The notes under the pieces: generated by a model
Told to the model about the DNA's origin: nothing
The model's database searches: none
Seen by the model: only the letters and a program-made list of their open reading frames with translations
Translations under genes and position numbers: made by a program
In this document: positions 38,077-45,481 of the stretch, piece after piece
Layout of the letters: every line of letters begins with the position of its first letter
Position numbering within the stretch: the stretch's first letter is position 1
NCBI RefSeq assembly: GCF_019091135.1
Contig: NZ_JAGXJW010000063.1
Coordinates: 1 to 46,254, forward strand
Direction of reading: 5' to 3'
Source of the DNA: Cohnella sp. GbtcB17
GTDB lineage: Bacteria; Bacillota; Bacilli; Paenibacillales; Paenibacillaceae
DNA: 46,254 bases

Positions 38077-39625
38077 GATCGTCCTCGTCGACGACGAGCC
38101 ATCGATTCGGGAGGGGCTTGCGGAGCTGCTGGACTGGGAATCGCTCGGGTATCGTATATCCGGTTCAGCTGCGAGCGGCAAGGAAGCGCTGAATCTGAAT
38201 GCGCGAATCCGGCCGGATCTGATGATCGTCGATATCCGAATGCCGGGCATGGACGGCATGGAGCTCATTCGCGAGCTGAAAAAAGAGGAAGCCGATGTCC
38301 GCGTGCTCGTCCTGAGCGGCTATGCCGACTTTAACTACGCCCGGCAGGCGATCGCGCTCGGCGTTGACAATTATATGCTGAAGCCCGTGGATGAGGACGA
38401 GCTGGCGGACAATCTGCGCGCGATCAAGCGTACGCTCGACGAAAGGGAGGCAAAGCGCGAAGCGGAGTTGCGAACGGTGGAGGCGCGTCTTTCCGAACGG
38501 CTGGAAGCGATGCTGTCCGAAGCGCCGGCGAGCGACGGGACATGGGCGGCGGAGATCGCTTCTTGGGCCGGGGAAGACGCGGGCTTCCGGGTCGTGTTGA
38601 TCGACGTGGCTGCCGACGGCGATGGGGCGGCGCCCGCGCACCGGCAGATCGCCGAGCGGCTGAAGGGCATGTATGAGAAAACGGGCTCGGGTCTCGTCTT
38701 CGACGCGGGAGCGTCGATCGGGCTGCTGCTCGCGGACCGCCTGCTTCGCGATTCCGTACGGCGCCGGCTGACGACGGCCTTGCGCGACTGGGAGGCGCTC
38801 GCCGGCTGCCGGGTGTTCGCGTCGGCAGGCGAGGGCGTCCCGGACGCTGCCGGCATTCCTGTCTCGCTCGCGGCGGCCAAGCTGCGCGCCCGGCAGCGGT
38901 TCTTTTACGACGGCGCGGACTTTATCGACGACGAGACGGCATGCCGCTTGCCGTCCCGACCGGCGATCCCGTTGGATCCCGAAGCGCTGCTTCGGCAGGC
39001 GGAGCGGCTGTATCTTGCGGTCTGTTCGGGCAGCGAAGCCCGCGTGGCGCCGCTGGTCGAGGAGATCGGCGATCTGATGCTGGCTGCCGGCGAAGGAGAA
39101 CATTCGCTCAAAGTCAGATTCGTCCAGCTGCTGACGCGTCTGCTGGAGAAGCTGTCGGCCCGTCGGCCCGGTGCCGGCTCCGTCCCGGCTTTGCTCGAGT
39201 CGAAGCTGCTGGCGATACACCGCGCGGGCGGCTACCGGACGATGCTCGATCAGATCTCCGTCCTTCTGGGAGAAGCGATTCGCCTGACGGACGACGGCGG
39301 GGGCGAGCGTCAGATTCGCAAGATGATGCAGCTGATCGACACGCATTACAAAGACAATTTGAAGCTGGAAAAGCTGGCCGAAGCGTTTAATTACAACAGC
39401 GCTTATCTGGGTAAGCTGTTCAAGTCCGTGACCGGGGACTCGTTTAACGCCTATCTCGACAAAGTCCGGATCGCCAAGGCCAAGCAGCTGCTTCAGGCCG
39501 GGCATAAAGTATACGAGGCGGCGGAGCAGGTCGGCTATCCGAACCCCGATTATTTTCACGGCAAGTTCCGCAAGTACGAGGGCTTGTCGCCTGGCGCGTA
39601 CCGAAGCCGGTTTGAATCGTCGTGA
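38069..39625 (+). CDS. YesN-type response regulator (receiver + AraC HTH)
   Basis: A 518-residue regulator. The receiver has D8/D9 (IVLVDDEPSIREGL), phosphoacceptor D55 in LMIVDIRMPGMDG, S and Y in VLVLSGYADFNYA and K in NYMLKPVDEDEL; a large middle domain of unclear fold (residues about 130-410) follows, and the C-terminus is an AraC/XylS double HTH (LIDTHYKDNLKLEKLAEAFNYNSAYLGKLFKSVTGDSFNAYLDKVRIAKAKQLLQAGHKVYEAAEQVGYPNPDYFHGKFRKYEGLSPGAYR). The ATG at 38069 follows AAGGGGGA and overlaps the kinase gene end. It probably activates the ABC importer genes that follow. Its stop is followed by a terminator, so the importer is a separate unit. Confidence 0.94.
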   Translation: MYKIVLVDDEPSIREGLAELLDWESLGYRISGSAASGKEALNLNARIRPDLMIVDIRMPGMDGMELIRELKKEEADVRVLVLSGYADFNYARQAIALGVDNYMLKPVDEDELADNLRAIKRTLDEREAKREAELRTVEARLSERLEAMLSEAPASDGTWAAEIASWAGEDAGFRVVLIDVAADGDGAAPAHRQIAERLKGMYEKTGSGLVFDAGASIGLLLADRLLRDSVRRRLTTALRDWEALAGCRVFASAGEGVPDAAGIPVSLAAAKLRARQRFFYDGADFIDDETACRLPSRPAIPLDPEALLRQAERLYLAVCSGSEARVAPLVEEIGDLMLAAGEGEHSLKVRFVQLLTRLLEKLSARRPGAGSVPALLESKLLAIHRAGGYRTMLDQISVLLGEAIRLTDDGGGERQIRKMMQLIDTHYKDNLKLEKLAEAFNYNSAYLGKLFKSVTGDSFNAYLDKVRIAKAKQLLQAGHKVYEAAEQVGYPNPDYFHGKFRKYEGLSPGAYRSRFESS

Positions 39626-39635
39626 GCGCGGATCC

Positions 39636-39682
39636 AAAAGGACGGATAATGCAGCGGATTCAGCTGTTTTATCCGTCTTTTT
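39636..39682 (+). terminator. Rho-independent terminator after yesN
   Basis: AAAAGGACGGATAA (39636-39649) pairs with the arm ending in ATCCGTCTTTTT (39669-39682), with an 18-base loop. The T run completes it. It precedes the importer's promoter region. Confidence 0.75.
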
Positions 39683-39693
39683 CAGAGACTTTC

Positions 39694-39707
39694 TGAAAAC
39701 GTTTTCT
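39694..39707 (+). promoter_or_regulatory. cre-like site 1 upstream of the importer
   Basis: TGAAAACGTTTTCT matches 13 of 14 positions of the CcpA operator consensus TGWAANCGNTNWCA (the last base differs). It lies 110 bp before the permease start, upstream of the -10. It suggests glucose repression. Confidence 0.55.
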
Positions 39708-39759
39708 GAAATCGCTGATTTTAGACGGAAAGCGGGGCGGATTTGCCGGGTAGGAGCAT

Positions 39760-39779
39760 TGAAAGCGTTCTCCTATAAT
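39760..39779 (+). promoter_or_regulatory. cre-like site 2 and -10 element of the importer operon
   Basis: TGAAAGCGTTCTCC (39760-39773) matches 13 of 14 cre positions and abuts a perfect TATAAT (39774-39779). CcpA bound here would cover the -35/-10 spacer. No good -35 element exists 17 bp before TATAAT, so an activator (YesN-like) is expected. Confidence 0.65.
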
Positions 39780-39803
39780 GAGATCAAGCAAGGAGGTCAT
39801 CGC

Positions 39804-40772
39804 ATGAGATCAATGCCGGCAAGTCAAGAAAGACCGCTTGAAAGCGCATCGCGCAAAAAGGGCGGCGTCTTCTGGAAAACGTTTTTCCAGCAGCGCTACC
39901 TGTACCTGATGTCCGTGCCGTTCGTCTTGTGGGCGTTCGTATTCAGCTACTTGCCGTTATGGGGCTGGACGGTGGCCTTCCAGAAGTTCAAGCCGGGCAT
40001 CGCCTTCGGGGACCAGAAGTGGGTCGGCCTCCAGTACTTCCGTGAGCTGTTCGCGGACGAGCAGTTTTACCGGGTGCTTCGCAACACGCTCGCCATGAGC
40101 ACGATGGGGCTCGTGGCCGGCTTCGTCGTCCCGATCGTGTTCGCCGTCGTGCTGAACGAAGTGCGGGCGATGCCGGTCAAGCGGTTCGTGCAGACGGTCT
40201 CCTATCTTCCCCACTTCGTCTCCTGGGTAGTGGTGGCGGGGATCGTCACGAAAATGCTGTCCACCGAAGGCGGCGTAATCAACGAGATTCTCGTCTCGCT
40301 CCATATCGTCGACGAACCGATCCAGTTTATGGCCAGAGGAGGACTGTTCTGGTACATCGTCACCGCCTCGGACGTGTGGAAGGAGATGGGCTGGAATACG
40401 ATCATCTACCTCGCCGCCATCGCGGGGATCGGACCGGATCTGTACGAGGCGGCCAAAGTGGACGGGGCTAGCCGGCTGCGGCAGATCTGGCACATTACGC
40501 TCCCGGGCATCCGCCCGACGATCGTCGTCCTGCTCATCATGTCGATCGGGCATTTGGTCGGGATCGGCTTCGAGAAGCAGTTCCTGCTCGGCAACCCGCT
40601 CGTCAGCGACTATTCCCAAGTGCTCGACCTGTACGCGCTGAATTACGGTCTCGGTCTCGGACGTTTCTCGTTCGGCACCGCGATCAACATTTTTAACTCC
40701 GTCATCAGCGTGTTCCTGCTCCTCGTCGCCAACGGCATCTTCAAACGCACGACCAAAGAAAGCATCTTCTAA
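39804..40772 (+). CDS. ABC transporter permease (LplB-like)
   Basis: A 322-residue permease with six membrane helices and the EAA loop (YEAAKVDGASRLRQIWHITLPGIRPTIVVLL), which contacts the ATPase. The family is LplB/YteP, common in Paenibacillaceae carbohydrate importers. The N-terminus (residues 1-30) is cytoplasmic and basic. The ATG at 39804 follows AAGGAGGTCATCGC. The gene is first in a three-gene unit with a second permease (14 bp downstream) and a solute-binding lipoprotein. No ATP-binding protein is encoded here; as in other such systems, a shared MsmX-type ATPase encoded elsewhere is the likely partner (inference). Confidence 0.93.
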   Translation: MRSMPASQERPLESASRKKGGVFWKTFFQQRYLYLMSVPFVLWAFVFSYLPLWGWTVAFQKFKPGIAFGDQKWVGLQYFRELFADEQFYRVLRNTLAMSTMGLVAGFVVPIVFAVVLNEVRAMPVKRFVQTVSYLPHFVSWVVVAGIVTKMLSTEGGVINEILVSLHIVDEPIQFMARGGLFWYIVTASDVWKEMGWNTIIYLAAIAGIGPDLYEAAKVDGASRLRQIWHITLPGIRPTIVVLLIMSIGHLVGIGFEKQFLLGNPLVSDYSQVLDLYALNYGLGLGRFSFGTAINIFNSVISVFLLLVANGIFKRTTKESIF

Positions 40773-40786
40773 GGAGGCCGGCCCGC

Positions 40787-41692
40787 ATGCAGGCGATCAG
40801 ACGTTTTGCCGGCCGTCCATGGTCGGATCAGCTATTCGAACTCGTCGTGTATTTCATCTTGATCGTCGTTACTGTCGTTACGCTCTACCCTTTCCTGAAC
40901 GTGCTCGCCATCTCGCTGAACGATTCGACGGACAGCGTGCGAGGCGGCCTGACGATCTATCCCAGGGTGCCGACGTTTAAAAACTACGAGACCATTTTCG
41001 CATTCGGCGGCTTGATCACGGGGCTTAAAATATCCGTGCTGCGCACGGTCGTCGGGACGGTGCTGGGGCTGGTCAGCGCATCCATGCTGGCGTTCACGAT
41101 CAGCAGGGCCGATTTTCAGGGCAGACGGTTCGTCTCCGCGTTCCTGGCGCTGACGATGTACGTATCCGGCGGGCTCATTCCGTTTTATATCCTGATCCGC
41201 GACCTCAACATGATGAACACGTTCGCGGTGTACGTGCTGCCCGGTCTCGTGAGCGCCTTCAACGTCTTTATCATCCGCTCGTTCATCGATGGCATTCCGT
41301 ATGCCTTGCAGGAATCCGCGAAGCTCGACGGCGCGAACGACTGGACGATTTTCTGGCGCGTCATCCTGCCGCTTACGAAGCCGGCCCTGGCCACGATCGC
41401 TCTTTTCCTGGCGGTTGGGCAATGGAACGCCTGGTTCGACACCTATCTGTATAACGGATCGGACGAAAAGCTCACGACGCTGCAATTCGAGCTCATGAAG
41501 GTGCTGCAAAGCACGACGACGAACGCCGACCAGTTCCGCGGACGGAATATGACGGAGGTCATGCGTCAGATCTCGCCCGAATCGGTCAAAATGGCGATCA
41601 CGATCGTCGTGACCGTGCCGATTCTCGTCGTCTATCCGTTTTTGCAGAAGTATTTTGTCAAAGGCATGACGCTCGGCGCGGTCAAGAGCTGA
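40787..41692 (+). CDS. ABC transporter permease (LplC/YtcP-like)
   Basis: A 301-residue second permease with six membrane helices and the EAA loop ESAKLDGANDWTIFWRVILPLTKPALATIALF. The opening FELVVYFILIVVTVVTLYPFLNVLAISLNDS and the C-terminal TMTLGAVKS-like end (KGMTLGAVKS) are typical of the LplC/YtcP group. AAGGAGG lies before the ATG at 40787. It forms a heterodimeric channel with the preceding LplB-like protein. Confidence 0.94.
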   Translation: MQAIRRFAGRPWSDQLFELVVYFILIVVTVVTLYPFLNVLAISLNDSTDSVRGGLTIYPRVPTFKNYETIFAFGGLITGLKISVLRTVVGTVLGLVSASMLAFTISRADFQGRRFVSAFLALTMYVSGGLIPFYILIRDLNMMNTFAVYVLPGLVSAFNVFIIRSFIDGIPYALQESAKLDGANDWTIFWRVILPLTKPALATIALFLAVGQWNAWFDTYLYNGSDEKLTTLQFELMKVLQSTTTNADQFRGRNMTEVMRQISPESVKMAITIVVTVPILVVYPFLQKYFVKGMTLGAVKS

Positions 41693-41797
41693 AGCTGACG
41701 CTGTTGGTCACATGCCGCCGCTTGCCGAAGGGATCCGCAGGGCTCGCTCCTGTCCACATACGGTCCACCATTCAGATCAAACGGAGGGTTTCAAGCG

Positions 41798-43540
41798 ATG
41801 AAAAAGAGAATGAAGGTAAACGCGCTGCTGCTCGCCGGCGCCATGACGCTGAGCTTCCTGTCCGCCTGCAGCAAGGATAACGGCGATAGCGGCGCCGCAA
41901 GCTCCAAGGCTGCGCCATCCGGTTCTTCGGCGGCTTCGGACGCGGGCAAGCAGGATGAAGACTTGTCGCCCGTCACATTTACTTACTTTTCCGAAGACCC
42001 GAATCCGAACTGGAACAACATGCAGGACGACGTCTCCAAGGAGATCACGAAAAAAACCGGCGTCACGCTGGATGCCGAGTTCGCGGTCGGCGACCCGGCG
42101 CAAAAAGTCGCGCTCATGGCCGCAAGCGGCGAATATCCCGACATCATCGCGGCCAAAGGCGACATCGGCAAGCTGGTCGACGCGGGCGCGGTGCTTGACC
42201 TGACCGAGCTGATCGACAAGCACGCGCCCAACATCAAAAAAGTGCTTGGCCCCTATTTGAACCGGGCAAAGTATACGACCGAGGATCAATCGATCTATGC
42301 GATCCCTACCTGGTCCGCGGTGGACGAGGTCAAGGCGGTCGCGGGCGGGGGCTTCGAGCTTCAGCATCGCGTCGTGAAGGAAGCGGGCTACCCGACCATC
42401 CGCACGGTACAGGATTACGAGAAGGTCATCAAGGACTACCTCGCCAAGCATCCGACGGACGAGAACGGCAACAAAAACATCGGCTTGTCGCTGAACGCGG
42501 ACGACTGGCATATGTACATTTCCGTGACGAACCCGGCGACCTTCGTGACGGGCGGTTCGGACGACGGCGAATATTTCATCGACCAACAGACGCACGAAGC
42601 GATCTACCACTTCCGGCGCCCGGAGGAAAAGGAATACTTCCGTTGGCTCAACCACATGAACGCGGAAGGACTGCTCGACAAGGAAAGCTTTGTGCAAAAA
42701 TACGACCAGTACAAAGCGAAGGTCGCCTCCGGCCGCGTGCTCGGCCTGATCGACCAGGACTGGGATTTTAACGACGGCCAGCATGCGCTCAAGACCGCGG
42801 GCAAGTTCGATCAGACGTACGGCCACTATCCGGTCACGATGGGCGAGCAGTACAAGGAGACGTCTTTCTGGCCGACGGGCTTCATGGGCGGATACGGCAT
42901 CTCGATCTCCAGCAAAGCCAAGGACCCGGTTCGCATCATCAAGTTCCTCGATTACCTCGCTTCGGACGAGGGCCAGGTGCTGAACAACTGGGGTATCGAA
43001 GGCAAGCATTATGTCGTCGAAAACGGCAAACGCGTCGTGCCCAAGGAAGTCCAGGAACGCATCAACAACGACAACACCGCGTTCACCAAGGAGTCAGGCA
43101 TCGGCTTCTACTGGAACATCATGGTCCACTACGGAGACGGCGTGAAGGACCCGACCGGCAACTATTACACGAAAAACAGTCCGGAGCTGATCACCGAGGG
43201 CTACAGCGACGTGGAGAAGGAAACGCTGGCGGCATACAAGGCGACGACATGGAAGGACTTGTTCCCGAAGGAAGACGAGTTTAACGTGAAGGCGTACGGC
43301 GCCGCGTGGAACATTCAAATTCCGGGTGAGGACGAAGTGTCCATCCTCGGCAACAAGATGAAGGATATCACCTGGAAGCGGATTCCCGAGGCCATTCTGG
43401 CGAAGCCCGAGGACTTCGACAAGATTTGGGATGCCTATCAGAACGACCTGATCAAAGCGGGCGTCGAAAAGATGGAGAAGGGCTATACCAAGTACGTGCA
43501 GGACCGCGTGAAGCTGTGGAGCGCGGACGAAGGAAAATAA
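41798..43540 (+). CDS. Extracellular solute-binding lipoprotein (LplA-like)
   Basis: A 580-residue substrate-binding protein. The signal peptide (MKKRMKVNALLLAGAMTLSFLSAC) ends in the lipobox LSAC with Cys24 as lipid anchor; a Ser/Ala/Gly-rich linker follows and then a large two-lobe binding domain (LSPVTFTYFSEDPNPNWNN through DRVKLWSADEGK) of the kind found in LplA-type carbohydrate importers. The substrate is probably an oligosaccharide, judging by family, size, the YesMN regulators and the cre-like sites, but is not defined. GGAGGG precedes the ATG. It ends in an unusual terminator with extra 3'-arm copies. Confidence 0.93.
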   Translation: MKKRMKVNALLLAGAMTLSFLSACSKDNGDSGAASSKAAPSGSSAASDAGKQDEDLSPVTFTYFSEDPNPNWNNMQDDVSKEITKKTGVTLDAEFAVGDPAQKVALMAASGEYPDIIAAKGDIGKLVDAGAVLDLTELIDKHAPNIKKVLGPYLNRAKYTTEDQSIYAIPTWSAVDEVKAVAGGGFELQHRVVKEAGYPTIRTVQDYEKVIKDYLAKHPTDENGNKNIGLSLNADDWHMYISVTNPATFVTGGSDDGEYFIDQQTHEAIYHFRRPEEKEYFRWLNHMNAEGLLDKESFVQKYDQYKAKVASGRVLGLIDQDWDFNDGQHALKTAGKFDQTYGHYPVTMGEQYKETSFWPTGFMGGYGISISSKAKDPVRIIKFLDYLASDEGQVLNNWGIEGKHYVVENGKRVVPKEVQERINNDNTAFTKESGIGFYWNIMVHYGDGVKDPTGNYYTKNSPELITEGYSDVEKETLAAYKATTWKDLFPKEDEFNVKAYGAAWNIQIPGEDEVSILGNKMKDITWKRIPEAILAKPEDFDKIWDAYQNDLIKAGVEKMEKGYTKYVQDRVKLWSADEGK

Positions 43541-43549
43541 CAGTCGGCC

Positions 43550-43666
43550 AACCTCCGCGTCCTGTTTGGGACTGCGGAGGTTTTCTCGTGTGCGGCTTGT
43601 ATGTGACGGCGGAGGTTTTTTCGTATGCGGTCTGTTTGGGACTGCGGAGGTTTTTCTCATATGCGG
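43550..43666 (+). terminator. Terminator with triplicated 3' arm
   Basis: AACCTCCGC (43550-43558) pairs with GCGGAGGTT (43574-43582), followed by TTCTC: a good terminator for the solute-binding gene. The 3' arm with its loop is then repeated: units of about 35 bp at 43561-43595, 43596-43630 and 43631-43666, each containing GCGGAGGTTTT. Only the first copy has a 5' partner directly beside it. Confidence 0.75.
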
Positions 43667-43752
43667 CGGCTATGGCTCTTTGGAGTCATGCGCGAGGGAG
43701 GCGGGGGGGCGTACAATGGGGCTTATCCATCGTTATGAAAGGTTGGTTTGCG

Positions 43753-44370
43753 TTGAAGAAATTTGGAGCTTTGCTATTCGCCGCCACGCTGGCGTTCGGC
43801 TATGCGGGCATGGCGAGCGCGCACGTCCGGGTCGAGCCTGCGGAGGTCGCGCAGAACGCGTACCAGGTGTTCACGATTCGCGTCCCGAGCGAAAACGAGG
43901 GCGTCAACACGACACAGGTCAAGCTGGACGTGCCCGCTGGCGTGGAAGTATCGCGCTTCGAGCCGTATCCGGGCTGGACGAGCACAACCGAGAAGGATGC
44001 GGACGGCAAGGTCGTCTCCGTCACCTGGAAGGCGGACGGCCAAGGCATTAACGAAACGGAGTTCGTACAGTTTCTGTTCCAGGGGCATGTCGCGGAGGAT
44101 GCGAAGGAGCTGGTGTGGAAGGCGCATCAGACTTACTCCGACGGCGCGGTCGTCGACTGGAGCGGCGCACCGGACGCCGATACGCCGGCATCGGTGACGG
44201 CAGTAGTCGCCGGGGCAGCCGACGGCGACGGGCACGGGCAAGCCGGCGCCGCTTCGGCGGACGCATCGGACAGCGACCGCGATCCGCTGACGCTGGGCCT
44301 TGCGATTGCAGGCCTGGTAGCGGGCCTGGCCGCGCTCGCGACCGCGCTGCTGCGCAAGAAGTCGCGCTGA
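43753..44370 (+). CDS. YcnI-like copper-associated protein (DUF1775)
   Basis: A 205-residue secreted, membrane-anchored protein. A signal peptide (MKKFGALLFAATLAFGYAGMASA) is cleaved before H24 (HVRVEPAEVAQN), the N-terminal histidine that binds Cu(II) in YcnI; the beta-sandwich DUF1775 domain (QVFTIRVPSENEGVNTTQVKLDVPAGVEV, SRFEPYPGW, SVTWKADGQGINETEFVQFLFQGHV) follows, then an acidic/glycine linker and a C-terminal membrane anchor (LTLGLAIAGLVAGLAALATALL) ending LRKKSR. The start is taken as TTG at 43753, ten bases after GAAAGG; ATG at 43735 has no ribosome site. In B. subtilis ycnI stands with ycnJ and ycnK; here the copCD (YcnJ-like) gene is about 9 kb away and no ycnK is seen. Confidence 0.88.
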   Translation: MKKFGALLFAATLAFGYAGMASAHVRVEPAEVAQNAYQVFTIRVPSENEGVNTTQVKLDVPAGVEVSRFEPYPGWTSTTEKDADGKVVSVTWKADGQGINETEFVQFLFQGHVAEDAKELVWKAHQTYSDGAVVDWSGAPDADTPASVTAVVAGAADGDGHGQAGAASADASDSDRDPLTLGLAIAGLVAGLAALATALLRKKSR

Positions 44371-44443
44371 TCGGAAGGCGGTAGGGCGCTGGCGGGAGGC
44401 GGCGCTAGCCCGCGAGGCGTTAGCGGCATCGCGGGCCGCCATG

Positions 44444-44882
44444 GCCTCCAAACTAGCTGCCTCGGGGCCGATAGCGGAAGAAAGTTCCGCTATGGTCTCC
44501 CAAACTAGCTGCCTCGGGGCCGATAGCGGAAGAAAGTTCCGCTACGGTCTCCCAAACTAGCTGCCTCGGGACCAATAGCGGAAAAAAGTTCCGCTATGGT
44601 CTCCCAAACTAGCTGCCTCGGGGACGATAGCGGAATAAAGTTCCGCTATAGTCTCCCAAACTAGCTGCCTCGGGGCCGATAGCGGAAGAAAGTTCCGCTA
44701 TGGTCTCCCAAACTAGCTGCTTCGGGGCCGATAACGGAATAAAGTTCCGCTATGGCCTCCCAAACTAGCTGCCTCGGGACCAATAGCGGAAGAAAGTTCC
44801 GCTATGGTCTCCCAAACTAGCTGCCATAGCGCCGATAGCGGAAGAAAGTTCCGCTTTGGTCTCCCAAACGTGCTGCCTCGGG
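44444..44882. repeat. Tandem array of eight 52-bp hairpin units
   Basis: Units anchored on CTCGGGGCCG-like sequence start at 44461 and repeat every 52 bp to 44825, with a partial ninth at 44877. Each of eight units carries the inverted repeat AGCGGAA-N5-TTCCGCT; the stem is preserved in all but one copy (AACGGAA near 44732), while the loop varies (GAAAG, AAAAG, TAAAG). No unique spacers are present, so it is not a CRISPR. No coding frame with a ribosome site lies in it. It fills the gap between the YcnI-like gene and the thiC leader together with 44371-44443 and 44883-44973, in which I see nothing else. Confidence 0.95.
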
Positions 44883-44973
44883 TCGCTCGCCAACAAGCGC
44901 TTGCGTCAGCGAATGCCGCTAATGGCTAAAGGGGCGTTCGCCAGCGAGCGATAGCGGTCGCGGGAACCTTGGA

Positions 44974-45003
44974 TTGACACCTGGTCGGCGGCCGTTGTAC
45001 AGT
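44974..45003 (+). promoter_or_regulatory. Promoter of the TPP riboswitch-thiC transcript
   Basis: TTGACA (44974-44979, perfect) and TACAGT (44998-45003) are separated by 18 bp. The riboswitch begins about 14 bases later. Confidence 0.65.
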
Positions 45004-45016
45004 TGAAACATGAATT

Positions 45017-45106
45017 CCACTGGGGGCGCCCGCAAGGGCTGAGATAAGGCAGCGATGCCTTGGTCCCTTTGAACCTGATCTGGGTCATGCCAGCGTAGGA
45101 AAGTGG
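45017..45106 (+). ncRNA. TPP riboswitch (THI element)
   Basis: The conserved thi-box core is present: CTGAGA at 45039-45044 in the pyrimidine-sensing helix region, ACCTGATCTGGGT at 45073-45085 and GCGTAGGAAAGTGG at 45093-45106. The closing P1 stem is CCAC (45017-45020) with GTGG (45103-45106). Binding of thiamine pyrophosphate would turn down thiC. It is a cis-regulatory leader about 375 nt upstream of the thiC start. Confidence 0.96.
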
Positions 45107-45249
45107 ACCAATGTGCGTAGCAAGCTGCATCGGATCGCAGCGTCGCGTGCCGTTAGGCCGGGGCGTTGCGGGATTGAGTCGTCTTTTCGCATCCGCGGGA
45201 GGCGTTCGTCCTTATATCCGCCCCATGCAGTTCGAAGCTGCTCGTTTTG

Positions 45250-45275
45250 GCCGCTCCCGACGGGGCGGCTTTTTT
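45250..45275 (+). terminator. Intrinsic terminator in the thiC leader
   Basis: GCCGCTCC (45250-45257) pairs with GGGGCGGC (45262-45269), with one G-T wobble and loop CGAC, followed by six T. It lies 144 nt after the TPP aptamer, so it is the likely expression platform. CGGGAG at 45196-45201 is complementary to CTCCCG in the left arm (45254-45259), and CCGCCCC at 45218-45224 is complementary to the right arm, so an alternative fold is possible. Confidence 0.75.
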
Positions 45276-45481
45276 GCATCGTCTGCACAGAAGCCGCGTC
45301 CCGTACGGAGCGCCAAACCCGGCGTTCTTGCTTGTCCGTGGACAGACGAATCTGTCTCCGGTCGCAGACGCCCGCCGCAGTTTCGCCAAGCCGTCATTGT
45401 GTTTTCTTTTTTCGCATCGCGCGCCCTTGTCGGCCTCCCGGAGGAATTCGCATGAATTCATTCCAGGGAGGTTTTTTAACG

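Noticed and set aside
36490..38268. 592-residue frame antisense to the YesM-type kinase
   Set aside because: Antisense shadow of a clear gene, with no start signal and no family features.
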